Program-made: the position numbers and the translations under genes | Source of the DNA: Oscillospiraceae bacterium | GTDB lineage: Bacteria > Bacillota > Clostridia > Oscillospirales > Acutalibacteraceae | Reading direction: 5' to 3' | Length of the DNA stretch: 64,000 bases | Assembly (NCBI GenBank): GCA_025757685.1 | Contig: CP107220.1 | Location: 1,017,501-1,081,500, forward strand | Shown: one piece after another, positions 41,830 through 50,617 of the stretch | Layout: each line of letters begins with the position of its first letter | How positions within the stretch are numbered: position 1 is the first letter of the stretch | The notes under the pieces: generated by a model | Told to the model about the DNA's origin: nothing | Databases searched by the model: none | Seen by the model: only the letters and a program-made list of their open reading frames with translations

Positions 41830-42870
41830 TCATTTAGAGGATCTGTTCGGTTTAATTCCAAACATAAATGCCATAGCCGGAATATGCGACAAAACCGCAT
41901 TAATCAAGCTAAAGAGCAAAATAGAAGCAATCACCATCACCACAGCATTGATCCATTGCAATAGTAGTGTATTTTTAATATAAATACCCAATATGCGCAG
42001 TACATACGGATCTACTACTGTATAAAATCTTTGGTGCGCTACAAAATAAATCATAGAATTTTTACCAACGTATGCAATCCACCGCACATTTAGCCGATAG
42101 GATAACAGCACCACTGCCGCTATACCACTACAAGCCGACAGCAACATCAAAAATGGATTTCCATAGCTGTTGTGAAACATATCCACCTGCACACCGGTAA
42201 GATGATAATTCAAATATCCCAAACCTATATTTGCTAAGGAAAGCGTAATGAACAAAAGCCAGTATGTCCAACCGCCATGCAGTAATTTTACTTCGATATC
42301 AGTTCTGTAATAACGATAATTGTACCCCAATGCAAAGAAAGGCAGTGCCATCATTGCCGCATCTGCATTTATCCAGAAATTATGAATCCCGCGCTTGTAG
42401 AAAAATAAATAACAGATTGAAAAAAGTAACAATGCAAAGAACATAAGCAATGCCTTATTATATTTGACCAAACGCAAAAATATGTATGCCATCACCTGCA
42501 CGCACAATAAGGCGCTCAAAAACCATATCGTATCTTTTCTTCCCATGGTCAGATATGTATATACATCTTTGCCAATATTGACACTTTGTCCGCGTACGGT
42601 CTGCACAAGCAACTTGAACAAAACAAAATAGAAGAACGCCCAACAATAGTAAGGCACGATCATTCGCTTTGCTTCATCACCTAAGAAACGATTTATCGGT
42701 TTATGGCCATTAAAAACAACGCCGGACAAAAAGAAAAATAAAGGCATATGGAAAGTGTATATTTCCGCTCTCAATGTATCCGGGATATTGAAATGTCCTA
42801 AAAACACAAGAATGATGCCAATACCCTTAGCTATATCCACCCATTTCCACTGCTCACTCTTCACAAACAA
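41830..42870 (-). CDS. acyltransferase family 3 membrane protein (sugar O-acetyltransferase-like)
   Basis: A 346-residue integral membrane acyltransferase with about ten hydrophobic helices. The opening WVDIAKGIGIILVFLGHFNIP has the family's catalytic-type His, followed by IYTFHMPLFFFLSGVVF. The similarity is to fucose/rhamnose O-acetylases and OafA-type enzymes, so it probably acetylates the polymer or its lipid-linked unit. The DNA is clearly AT-richer than the flanking glycosyltransferase genes, suggesting recent acquisition with the pseudogene next to it. Its start overlaps the end of the GT14-like gene by 17 nt. Confidence 0.87.
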   Translation of the reverse strand: MFVKSEQWKWVDIAKGIGIILVFLGHFNIPDTLRAEIYTFHMPLFFFLSGVVFNGHKPINRFLGDEAKRMIVPYYCWAFFYFVLFKLLVQTVRGQSVNIGKDVYTYLTMGRKDTIWFLSALLCVQVMAYIFLRLVKYNKALLMFFALLLFSICYLFFYKRGIHNFWINADAAMMALPFFALGYNYRYYRTDIEVKLLHGGWTYWLLFITLSLANIGLGYLNYHLTGVQVDMFHNSYGNPFLMLLSACSGIAAVVLLSYRLNVRWIAYVGKNSMIYFVAHQRFYTVVDPYVLRILGIYIKNTLLLQWINAVVMVIASILLFSLINAVLSHIPAMAFMFGIKPNRSSK

Positions 42871-43768
42871 TATTTCCTTTTCTATTACATAACGCAGCCT
42901 GTATTGCTTTTACAATTTCCGAATCCGCCTGCATACTGAACTTGCGGGCAAACATAGCCGGAGATTGCATAATTTCATCATAGTCTGCCATACGGAACAC
43001 ATACGGATGCCCCCGCTCCCAGTCGATCAGCCGCGCGCAAGCCATTTGGTCGTTATTGCAATTTGGCATATATAAGTTGGCGGCAAAGGGCGAATTCACC
43101 AACATGGTCTGCACGAACACTTCGTCCCCGCAGTAGCAATAGGCAAACAGCTGTTCAACCCGCCCCGCCTGACTGACAATATACTTAGCAAAGTCCCCGG
43201 TAATGCTAAACCAGTTGGTGCCTTTTTGTACAACCAGATTCTGTCCTTTCAGCCGATCTACACGAAACAGAACTTGCAACCGAAAAGCAATTTGTGCAAG
43301 TATCTTGGTAAAGAAATTCCGCTTTTTACGAAACAAATGATAATAGCGAATTCTTGCAGCAAAAGCCGAATTCGGCTCATTTTCGGAAAAATGTACAAAC
43401 TCTTTCCCAGCATTTTTCTCAAAAAAAGCGTGAATATCATCATTAGATTTAATAGGCAGATCCACGCCGGAGATCAAATGGTAATAAGCATACGGCTGCG
43501 CCGGATCCTCCCCTGCCACTGCCGTTTGTAGAAGGAGCAGCTCTGTATTTACTAACGAAAAATCGCCCCAGGTCGCGGATATTCGGCGCGGCGTAAACCG
43601 CAACCTGGAATACTGTGTCAGCGCCTGAAAGGACTTAAAATCGAAGTCCTTGACCTTAGCATCTATATGAACATAAATATCATTTCGCGGATCATCCAAA
43701 AGTCGCACCAAGATCTCCAGCAGGTCAAATTCATTGTGCGCAATAATCATATATGCGTGCTTTTGCAT
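42854..43768 (-). CDS. GT14-like beta-1,6-N-acetylglucosaminyltransferase (core-2/I-branching family)
   Basis: A 304-residue enzyme of the branching-enzyme family. It opens HAYMIIAHNEFDLLEILVRLLDDPRNDIYVHIDAK and contains FSLVNTELLLLQTA, YHLISGVDLPIKSNDDI and KGTNWFSITGDFAKYIV, the core-2/I-branching signature. In bacteria these proteins are found in capsule loci, where they probably add a branch sugar. It is placed 9 nt downstream of a GT2 gene. Confidence 0.85.
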   Translation of the reverse strand: MQKHAYMIIAHNEFDLLEILVRLLDDPRNDIYVHIDAKVKDFDFKSFQALTQYSRLRFTPRRISATWGDFSLVNTELLLLQTAVAGEDPAQPYAYYHLISGVDLPIKSNDDIHAFFEKNAGKEFVHFSENEPNSAFAARIRYYHLFRKKRNFFTKILAQIAFRLQVLFRVDRLKGQNLVVQKGTNWFSITGDFAKYIVSQAGRVEQLFAYCYCGDEVFVQTMLVNSPFAANLYMPNCNNDQMACARLIDWERGHPYVFRMADYDEIMQSPAMFARKFSMQADSEIVKAIQAALCNRKGNIVCEE

Positions 43769-43776
43769 ACAGTCAC

Positions 43777-44721
43777 CTACTTTTTAGGCATAGCCTTGTG
43801 ATAGAGTTTGGCCGACAGGGCCAGCAACAGCATTTTTGCCTTGTCTCTCGCCCCGTACAAAGAGGAGCACCACACCGTCCATTTATACTTCAAGATTTCC
43901 GCCCGCAGACCGGGATAATACTCCAGGCACCGCCCGCTGCTGAGCATATTGTTCATCACGATCATGGCGGAATTCAGATAACCTTTCAAGCAATAGGGTT
44001 TGACCTGCTCATCGGTCTGCTCACCCATGATCTGTTTTTTCACTTCAATTATGGAGAACGCCGTCGGCCGGAACACAGAATTGGTCACAGACGCCCGGTT
44101 CACCCGATAAACATAGTAAGTGCCGGTCATATAAACCATCTTCGGCTTCTTTTGGATCACACAGTAATTGAATAAAATATCCTCGGAATATCCGGGGCGA
44201 AAGCGCATACCGTTCAGCACACTGCGCTTATACAATTTGTTCCACACGGCGCCGCTCATCAGCCCATCGTTCATAATGTCAATAACCAGTTTGTTGTACT
44301 CCGGGCAGTATGTCTGCGAATTGGTACAGATCTCTTGCATATCGCCGTCCACGTTCTCGCAATAACCACAGCGCACAACATCTGCGTTCTCCTTAACGGC
44401 GCAGGACACAAGCGCGGCAGTCATATCCGGCAAAATCCAGTCGTCGCTGTCCACAAATTGTATGTAATCACCGGTTGCCGCGTCCAGTCCCGCGTTGCGT
44501 GCTGACGAAAAGCCGCCGTTTTCTTTATGTATTACGCGAATACGATTGTCTTTCCCCGCCCAAGTGTCGCACATGGCCGGACAGTTATCCGGCGAGCCGT
44601 CGTCCACTAAAATGATTTCTAAATTTTTATAGGTCTGGTCCACAATGCTTTGCACGCATTGATCCAAATACGACTCCACCTTATAGATCGGTACGATCAC
44701 GCTGACTTTTCCATAATCCAT
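43777..44721 (-). CDS. GT2 glycosyltransferase
   Basis: A 314-residue family 2 enzyme using the GT-A fold. It has KVSVIVPIYKVESYLDQCVQSIVDQTY, LVDDGSPDNCPAMCD, HKENGGFSSARNAGLDAATGDY and the metal-binding FVDSDDW. It would add one sugar to the lipid-linked unit at the inner membrane face. Its first third is very close to the pseudogene at 41167-41784 in DNA as well as protein. It begins with TAATG coupling to the upstream GT2 gene. Confidence 0.9.
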   Translation of the reverse strand: MDYGKVSVIVPIYKVESYLDQCVQSIVDQTYKNLEIILVDDGSPDNCPAMCDTWAGKDNRIRVIHKENGGFSSARNAGLDAATGDYIQFVDSDDWILPDMTAALVSCAVKENADVVRCGYCENVDGDMQEICTNSQTYCPEYNKLVIDIMNDGLMSGAVWNKLYKRSVLNGMRFRPGYSEDILFNYCVIQKKPKMVYMTGTYYVYRVNRASVTNSVFRPTAFSIIEVKKQIMGEQTDEQVKPYCLKGYLNSAMIVMNNMLSSGRCLEYYPGLRAEILKYKWTVWCSSLYGARDKAKMLLLALSAKLYHKAMPKK

Positions 44722-45755
44722 TATGCTCTCCCATTACGCAATTTGTAATACAAATTCCAGGCTTTGATCAGCAGATACAGCTGACCCGGCTTTTGCTGCT
44801 GCACAGCACGCACGGCAACCGCTACCTGTCTTGGCAAGGCACCGGGAACAGACGCCAGCAGCGCCCGCAACTCCTGATTTTGGCAAACTCGGGCACAGGA
44901 CTGCCGCAGTCCCTTACGATCCAGATCACAGTCCAGTGATGCCTGATTGCGCACCCAAAGTTGCAGCAGATAAGCAGCATACATTTGATACTGGGCAAAA
45001 AGCGCCCGTTTATCTGTGTCAAAATATGTCCGCAAAATATCCAGCGGAATAAAAATTGTCTCCGTTAAATGCGGGTCAAACGCAGCTGTCATGGACTGGG
45101 CATTGTTGCGATAATGGTACAAACAGCCGTCCACATACGCCAGACTCTCAGCCGCCAGCAAACAGGGATAAGTAAACGCGGCGTCCTCACCGATCTTCAC
45201 CTTCGGTGTGACCGGGTACAGGCACTGCTCCAGCAGCTCCTTTTTAAACACCTTGGACCAACAGCAGGGGTTGATACCAAAGGAATAATAAGGTGCATGG
45301 TACAGCATAGTGGGATAGATCTCCTGCGCCAACTGCGCTTTCGTATAATACGCCCGCTGCAAATGCTGGGTACTTGGCTCGTTATGGTCCGCAAAGGCAT
45401 AATAGAACTCGCAAAGAGCCATATCCGGCGCATATCGGTCAATCGCCGCCGCAAAGCGGGCATACATATCCGGCTCGATCCAATCGTCGCCGTCTACAAA
45501 ACCCACATAATCCCCTTTGGCCACCCGCAGACCGGCCTGCCGTGCGGACATCAAGCCGCCGTTGGGCTTATGCACCACCTGCACCCGCGCGTCCTTGCGG
45601 GCATAGGCATCACAAATGGCCGGGCAGTTGTCGGTTGATCCGTCGTCCACCAGCACAATATCCAGGTCCGTGTAAGTCTGGGCCAAAATACTGTCCACGC
45701 ACTGGCGAAGATATGCTTCCACCTTATATATGGGAACAATTACGCTAATGGTCAT
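44721..45755 (-). CDS. GT2 glycosyltransferase
   Basis: A 344-residue family 2 enzyme: TISVIVPIYKVEAYLRQCVDSILAQTY, LVDDGSTDNCPAICDAYA, HKPNGGLMSARQAGL and FVDGDDWIEPDMYARF. The C-terminal half is like EpsJ-type transferases (EDAAFTYPCLLAAESLAYVDGCLYHYR). The sugar is not predictable. It is 9 nt downstream of the polymerase gene and coupled to the next GT2 gene by a shared base. Confidence 0.9.
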   Translation of the reverse strand: MTISVIVPIYKVEAYLRQCVDSILAQTYTDLDIVLVDDGSTDNCPAICDAYARKDARVQVVHKPNGGLMSARQAGLRVAKGDYVGFVDGDDWIEPDMYARFAAAIDRYAPDMALCEFYYAFADHNEPSTQHLQRAYYTKAQLAQEIYPTMLYHAPYYSFGINPCCWSKVFKKELLEQCLYPVTPKVKIGEDAAFTYPCLLAAESLAYVDGCLYHYRNNAQSMTAAFDPHLTETIFIPLDILRTYFDTDKRALFAQYQMYAAYLLQLWVRNQASLDCDLDRKGLRQSCARVCQNQELRALLASVPGALPRQVAVAVRAVQQQKPGQLYLLIKAWNLYYKLRNGRA

Positions 45756-45764
45756 AAACGCTCC

Positions 45765-46961
45765 TTAAAAATGCATCCAAATCAATGAACTTCCTACGCA
45801 AGCATACAAAAAATGCACGCAGATATAAGCAAAGTAGACAAGCAGCATGGCGCCTTGGGTACGCACACGCAGCACCATTTTCTTCTCACCGGTGTAAATA
45901 AAATTAGGCGGTTGCTTCTTCACAAAATCCGCTTGCTTTTGCATACCCACCATAAAGAGCACAGCGCCCATGATCGGCAGGATCCACCGGGCAAAGCGCA
46001 AAAAGATCAGGGAACTGAACAGACAGCCGATCATGAAAAACGCAGTGGTGGAGCAGTAGCGATAAAAGCGATAGATGGGATCTGTCTCTTTATCCCGCAC
46101 AAAATAGACAGAGAAGTACCAAATCACGAGCAGCACAATTACTAAGGTGACGATATTAACCAAAAAGCCTGTACTTGTATTTAGTCGTACTGCTTCTGTA
46201 TTATTTTCAGACTTTTCAGCAATAGAAAGTATGAATTCATTGTCTGATTTTTCAGCAATAAATTGGATAAACGCACCACCAACAGCCAGTCCCAAGATCA
46301 TAACCACATTGATAAACTTGCTGTTAAACTTCATGGTCAATAAGGTCAACAACACCAACGCCACCGGCAAAATCGGTGAGGAATGGAGCAGACACGCCGC
46401 CACATAACCAAACAGGCACAGGATGATATTGCGCTTTTCTGCCAAATGATAATAAGCGCAGGCGATCACAATGGCAAAGGCCAGTCCGTTACGAATGCCG
46501 GACGCTGTATCATAAAACCAGTAGGTAGACAGAAAAAACAGTGTACCCAGCAGCACATAGCCTTTGCTCACCTGATAGCGCTGGGCTGCTTTGTACATCA
46601 CCAGGAACATTAAGGCATAAACGATAAACATGGTCACCGCAGCCACATAGCGGTTGTTGGGAAAAAAGCTGAGGAAATAGAAATAATAGCGAAATGTAAT
46701 GTATGTCTTCCAGTTGTACCAGTTCAGATTGACGATATAGTCCAAACCGGCCTTCCCCTGCTCTCGCATAATATCCAGCATACCGTAATAGCGATACAGA
46801 TCGTCCGTTTCATCCGGCACAATGTGATAGGCCAAAACCGTCATGGCCACCACAACCGCAACAAACGGGATCCACATATATTCTCTTGGCAAAATCAAAA
46901 GCAGCAGCGCATAGCCTGCAACAATGATCACAAACCATGTAAGTGCAGATAATCCTAACAT
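45765..46961 (-). CDS. EpsG-family polysaccharide polymerase (Wzy-like)
   Basis: A 398-residue membrane protein with about ten to twelve hydrophobic helices and the EpsG-like early segment DETDDLYRYYGMLDIM, followed by FYFLSFFPNNRY and ASGIRNGLAFAIVIACAYYHLA. Such proteins polymerise flipped repeat units outside the membrane. Sequence conservation in the family is low, so assignment rests on the topology, these motifs and its position in the locus with a Wzx flippase. Confidence 0.8.
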   Translation of the reverse strand: MLGLSALTWFVIIVAGYALLLLILPREYMWIPFVAVVVAMTVLAYHIVPDETDDLYRYYGMLDIMREQGKAGLDYIVNLNWYNWKTYITFRYYFYFLSFFPNNRYVAAVTMFIVYALMFLVMYKAAQRYQVSKGYVLLGTLFFLSTYWFYDTASGIRNGLAFAIVIACAYYHLAEKRNIILCLFGYVAACLLHSSPILPVALVLLTLLTMKFNSKFINVVMILGLAVGGAFIQFIAEKSDNEFILSIAEKSENNTEAVRLNTSTGFLVNIVTLVIVLLVIWYFSVYFVRDKETDPIYRFYRYCSTTAFFMIGCLFSSLIFLRFARWILPIMGAVLFMVGMQKQADFVKKQPPNFIYTGEKKMVLRVRTQGAMLLVYFAYICVHFLYACVGSSLIWMHF

Positions 46962-46982
46962 GAAATCCTCTTTTTACTTTTC

Positions 46983-48104
46983 TTATTTACGCAAATAAAT
47001 TTGCTCCAATTTTTTGCACACCCGGGCAATATCAAAGTCCTCGACCACCCGATCGCGGGAAATGGTGTGGCGGTCGATACGCAACGCCGTTTCAATTTTT
47101 TTTACCCATTCTTCCGGTTGCGCCTCAATAGAGGCAAACTGCAACGCCTCGGTGAGCTTCACTGTAGGCGTAATGGTGTCTGACACCACACAGGGCAGCT
47201 GCGCCGCCTGGGCTTCGATCAGTGTCAGTGGGAAGCCCTCGTGAATAGACGGAAACACAAAGCAGTCCATGGCCATCAGCAGCTCCGGTATATCTGTACG
47301 AAAACCTAAGAACTGCACGCTGTCCCGAATACCCAGATCCTGCGCTCTCTGCTCAAGTGCCTCCCTATCTGGGCCATCGCTGACCAGCAGCAAGGTACTA
47401 TTCTTATGCGCACGATGAAAAGCGGCATACACCTCTAACAAATAGCCGTGGTTTTTTACATAATACATCTGGCCGATATGACCCAAAACGATTTGGTCCT
47501 CTACGCCTAACGCACGGCGCACGGCAGCGCGCTTTGCATCGGACAAACGATACTTTTCCGAGTCAATGCCGTTATTGAGCACCACACCTTTTTTGGCAAA
47601 GCCACGCTTGCCTGCCAAATATTCGCCTGCCGCCTGACTGCACCCAATAATATCCGTTGCAGTGGCGCTGACCACATGGCGCATAACCCAACGGTACAAG
47701 TTGGCAACAAGCCGACTTATGGGCGAATGGGCATATTCCAGCGGCTGTGAAAAATGTGCATGCGCCACACGCTTAGGGACACCGGCCCACTTTGCCGCCG
47801 CAAGCACAATGCCGCTGTAAAAAGGCAGGTGGCAGTGCACAATGTTAAACTGCTCCTTTGCAAACAACGCTTTGTAATAACGATAGCTGCGCCGGTAGGA
47901 AAGCTGATCGTCCGGCTGGTGCAAAATACGCACACCGGTGGCAGCGATCTCAGGCTCCATGGGACCCGGTTCTTCATATCGCAGACAATAGGTGCAGTCA
48001 AATTCTTCTGTATTCAATCCCTGCTGCAACCGCACGGCCACAATATCCGAGCCGCCGTATTGCAAAGGGTCATTTACGATCAATACTTTTTTCTTTTGGT
48101 TCAT
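46983..48104 (-). CDS. GT4 glycosyltransferase
   Basis: A 373-residue family 4 enzyme (GT-B fold). The N-terminal part has VLIVNDPLQYGGSDIVAVRL and IVHCHLPFYSGIVLAAAKWAGV; the C-terminal nucleotide-sugar part has LGHIGQMYYVKNHGYLLEVY and FPSIHEGFPLTLIEAQAAQLPCVVSD (the EX7E-type region). Like EpsF of B. subtilis, it is expected to extend the lipid-linked unit. It overlaps the DUF1919 gene by 35 nt. Confidence 0.9.
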   Translation of the reverse strand: MNQKKKVLIVNDPLQYGGSDIVAVRLQQGLNTEEFDCTYCLRYEEPGPMEPEIAATGVRILHQPDDQLSYRRSYRYYKALFAKEQFNIVHCHLPFYSGIVLAAAKWAGVPKRVAHAHFSQPLEYAHSPISRLVANLYRWVMRHVVSATATDIIGCSQAAGEYLAGKRGFAKKGVVLNNGIDSEKYRLSDAKRAAVRRALGVEDQIVLGHIGQMYYVKNHGYLLEVYAAFHRAHKNSTLLLVSDGPDREALEQRAQDLGIRDSVQFLGFRTDIPELLMAMDCFVFPSIHEGFPLTLIEAQAAQLPCVVSDTITPTVKLTEALQFASIEAQPEEWVKKIETALRIDRHTISRDRVVEDFDIARVCKKLEQIYLRK

Positions 48105-48786
48105 TGCGATGGTTCAAAAATCCTACAAAATCAAAATGCCGTTCAAAGCCGTTTAATCCCAGTGCGTCCCTGTTCATATACACCAGCGGATACGGTCGGC
48201 CGTAATCCGGCTTAATATAATGCGCATAGGACTGGGTACGGTCTTTATGGCTGGTAAGCAGGGCCAGGTTGGCACAAGGCACGCGCTCCAGCCGCTCCAG
48301 CTGCGCCGCAGACAAGCGCCCCACGCGGCGGTAATCCTTCTCATAAATATCATCAATATCGCACACGATCACATAGAGATTATTGGGATCAATGCGCTTT
48401 TTACGGGTATTCCACTTTTCCCGACCGACGGCAAAGGAGGGGTAATGTACAAAGTTTACCCGTACATCGTCCTCCGGGGTGCGCCCGCGTATAATACCCA
48501 CAGGGTAATCCACCGTATCGTCCACCCATTCCTGCACATCCTGTGCCAAATAGTAATCCAGATCGGACAGGAACTTGATAAAGTCCTCATTCTGCATACT
48601 GGTATTGATGGTTGGCGAGTAAAACGGCTCGCCCAGTCGACTGTAAATCAAACCGGCCATACAGTTGGGGGTCAAAATGGTATAGTGGGTGTTCTCACAG
48701 CGGCGGCGAAAATATCGGTTTTCCGCCTTTGTGATTTGACTTAAAATTGCTGAGTTCTTCCAAAAATCAATAATCTTTTGTTTCAT
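48070..48786 (-). CDS. DUF1919 exopolysaccharide-associated protein
   Basis: A 238-residue protein of the DUF1919 family, often annotated as exopolysaccharide biosynthesis protein without a known reaction. The family core is visible: YTILTPNCMAGLIYSRLGEPFYSPTINTSM, DFIKFLSDLDYYLAQD, YPVGIIRGRTPEDDVRVNFVHYP, and a later NNLYVIVCDIDDIYEKD. The arrangement suggests a glycosyl- or phosphosugar-transferase-like enzyme, but that is inference. The ATG at 48786 overlaps the stop of the DUF6625 gene by 4 nt, which decides the start; the longer frame is rejected. Confidence 0.82.
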   Translation of the reverse strand: MKQKIIDFWKNSAILSQITKAENRYFRRRCENTHYTILTPNCMAGLIYSRLGEPFYSPTINTSMQNEDFIKFLSDLDYYLAQDVQEWVDDTVDYPVGIIRGRTPEDDVRVNFVHYPSFAVGREKWNTRKKRIDPNNLYVIVCDIDDIYEKDYRRVGRLSAAQLERLERVPCANLALLTSHKDRTQSYAHYIKPDYGRPYPLVYMNRDALGLNGFERHFDFVGFLNHRNEPKEKSIDRK

Positions 48787-49724
48787 TTTCTCATCAACTT
48801 TGTGTATATCAGTTTTGAATAGCGTTTGATCCGGCGGATCACCTGCGTGTCTATGGCACAAAACAGGTTTTGCACCGGGGTCGGTCGGTTATATTGCCGA
48901 ATGATCTCCGGCGTGGTGGCGCCGGTCTTGGGCACACAGCCAAACCGGGTAATGTAGTACGCCGGACTTCCGCCGGTATGGTCCGGCATTTGGCGTTTGG
49001 AAAAGTGGATATAATTAAATTCGTCCGTATGCATTGCGCCCTTATCCACATAATCCCGAAACACGCGCCCGTCCTGATAGTAAAAGATCTGGTACTTGTA
49101 GTTTTTGCGGCAGATCTCGCTGTTTAGGGTAAAATTTTTACGCCGCCGGGCAATATCTGCAAAATCGTGTCCGCTGTACTGCGGAATACCCAACAGATCG
49201 TATTTCTTCTTCATACCCGGAAGTTCGTCAAACACAGTGATAAAAGAAGTGGTAAATGACTTTCTGTAATCCTGCCCTACATCAGCCATAAACCGCCGGT
49301 TGTTCTCCGGTGTATTCCGATACATCGTCAGATGACCGAACTGGTACACCTTTTCATAGGCTTCCTTGGGGAAGTAAGCACGCAGATCGCCCAAAATGGT
49401 GTCCAGGTCAATATGGCCCCAATAGTCATACCCTGCTAGATCCTCTTCAAATAGATAACCGTAGATGGGCTTGTAATCGCAGAGTTTGTAAGGTCTGGAC
49501 AGCTCAATGGTAAAGTCAAACTTGCTTTGGATTTTGGCTTTCATTTGCTCAAAGGTATAGGAAAAGCACTTAACATTGGGCGGGAGCGGCAAATAAGTGG
49601 AAACATCACAGTCTCCATACAAAAGAAAATCAATATCCGCATTACGCGCCGCGCTCTTGAGCCACAAGCCGAAATTTGCAGGAAACTTGCCAAAGTACAG
49701 GGAAATCAAAGCAACTTTGTTCAT
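48783..49724 (-). CDS. DUF6625-family protein, putative GT-A-like transferase
   Basis: A 313-residue protein. The opening VALISLYFGKFPANFGLWLKSA, then IDFLLYGDCDVS and YDYWGHIDLDTILGDLRAYF, matches the DUF6625 family found in capsule loci. A DxD-like DLDTILGD is consistent with a GT-A nucleotide-sugar fold. No activity is established. The ATG at 49724 has an AAGGAGG site and overlaps the next upstream gene's stop by 4 nt. It forms a tightly coupled chain with the genes on either side. Confidence 0.78.
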   Translation of the reverse strand: MNKVALISLYFGKFPANFGLWLKSAARNADIDFLLYGDCDVSTYLPLPPNVKCFSYTFEQMKAKIQSKFDFTIELSRPYKLCDYKPIYGYLFEEDLAGYDYWGHIDLDTILGDLRAYFPKEAYEKVYQFGHLTMYRNTPENNRRFMADVGQDYRKSFTTSFITVFDELPGMKKKYDLLGIPQYSGHDFADIARRRKNFTLNSEICRKNYKYQIFYYQDGRVFRDYVDKGAMHTDEFNYIHFSKRQMPDHTGGSPAYYITRFGCVPKTGATTPEIIRQYNRPTPVQNLFCAIDTQVIRRIKRYSKLIYTKLMRK

Positions 49725-50614
49725 CCGCTTTTCCTCCTTATACGCTTCCACACAGCACCAATCAAATTGAGCAGATGAAAACAGGACGGCAATTTTAGAT
49801 CGACCACTTCCACTGGCCCGCAAGTGTTGTAAGTGTGAATACCGCTAAACACCTCGCTGCTGTTTGTCTGTATGTCAGAAATAGAGAGGGTTTTTATGCA
49901 GGTCTCCGCATAGCCATCGGCTGTCAAATCATCTATACGGTTAAAATTCAACTTGCCGCCATAAGTCTCACCGCAATCCTGGGAGGGTCGAAACCACTGA
50001 TCGTTCTGCTGAAAGCAGGCACCGGCACAGCGGGCGGTAGTCAGATCGCGTTTTACCGGATTGGCCGCACAGGGACAAAGGCGACCCGCACCGTCTTCAT
50101 AAAACAAATCCAAGCGATCAAAGATGCGGGTATCATCTACTTGCTCACTGAGATAGAATGTGCCACCGGAAAACACAAGGCGCGTGGTGTCGGCAAGGGA
50201 CTCTTGCAGCAGCACTCGTTCCTTCACCCACTGATCCGGGAAAGATACACAGCGCAGCAAAAACAGCTCTTTCTCCGCGCTGGATTCCGGTATAATATAT
50301 AACTCGCCCTCTTTTTCGAACAGGAAGGGATAAGACAGGTGTCCAGTGCTCTCGTAAAACACTTGAATTTTGCCACAGCCGTCTTTAGATACGGTGCGAT
50401 ACCCCAGCATACCCTTACGCTTTAGCCTATCATACGCCTCAAAAAACAAATAATACTGCCCGTCCCGCTGATACAAAAACGGATCTGCGCACCAATAACG
50501 GCGACTGTTTTTTAACACGGTAAACGGTGTTTCCAAATCGTCAAACACCGTATGACCGTCTGTATTGAAGCGAACGGCACAACACCATTCCGGTACGCGC
50601 AGTTTATCCAGCAT
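49721..50614 (-). CDS. glucosamine inositolphosphorylceramide transferase-like beta-propeller protein
   Basis: A 297-residue protein that looks like the five-bladed, GH43-like domain known from the C-terminal part of plant GIPC sugar transferases and from bacterial capsule loci. Seen: RRYWCADPFLYQRDGQYYLFFEAYDR, HLSYPFLFEKEGELYIIPES and a late RPSQDCGETYGGKLNFNRI. No signal peptide. The reaction is unknown; transfer of a sugar or acyl group to a lipid-linked unit is possible. It is coupled to the DUF6625 gene by a 4-nt overlap and follows a GT4 gene by 3 nt. Confidence 0.72.
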   Translation of the reverse strand: MLDKLRVPEWCCAVRFNTDGHTVFDDLETPFTVLKNSRRYWCADPFLYQRDGQYYLFFEAYDRLKRKGMLGYRTVSKDGCGKIQVFYESTGHLSYPFLFEKEGELYIIPESSAEKELFLLRCVSFPDQWVKERVLLQESLADTTRLVFSGGTFYLSEQVDDTRIFDRLDLFYEDGAGRLCPCAANPVKRDLTTARCAGACFQQNDQWFRPSQDCGETYGGKLNFNRIDDLTADGYAETCIKTLSISDIQTNSSEVFSGIHTYNTCGPVEVVDLKLPSCFHLLNLIGAVWKRIRRKSG

Positions 50615-50617
50615 ACA

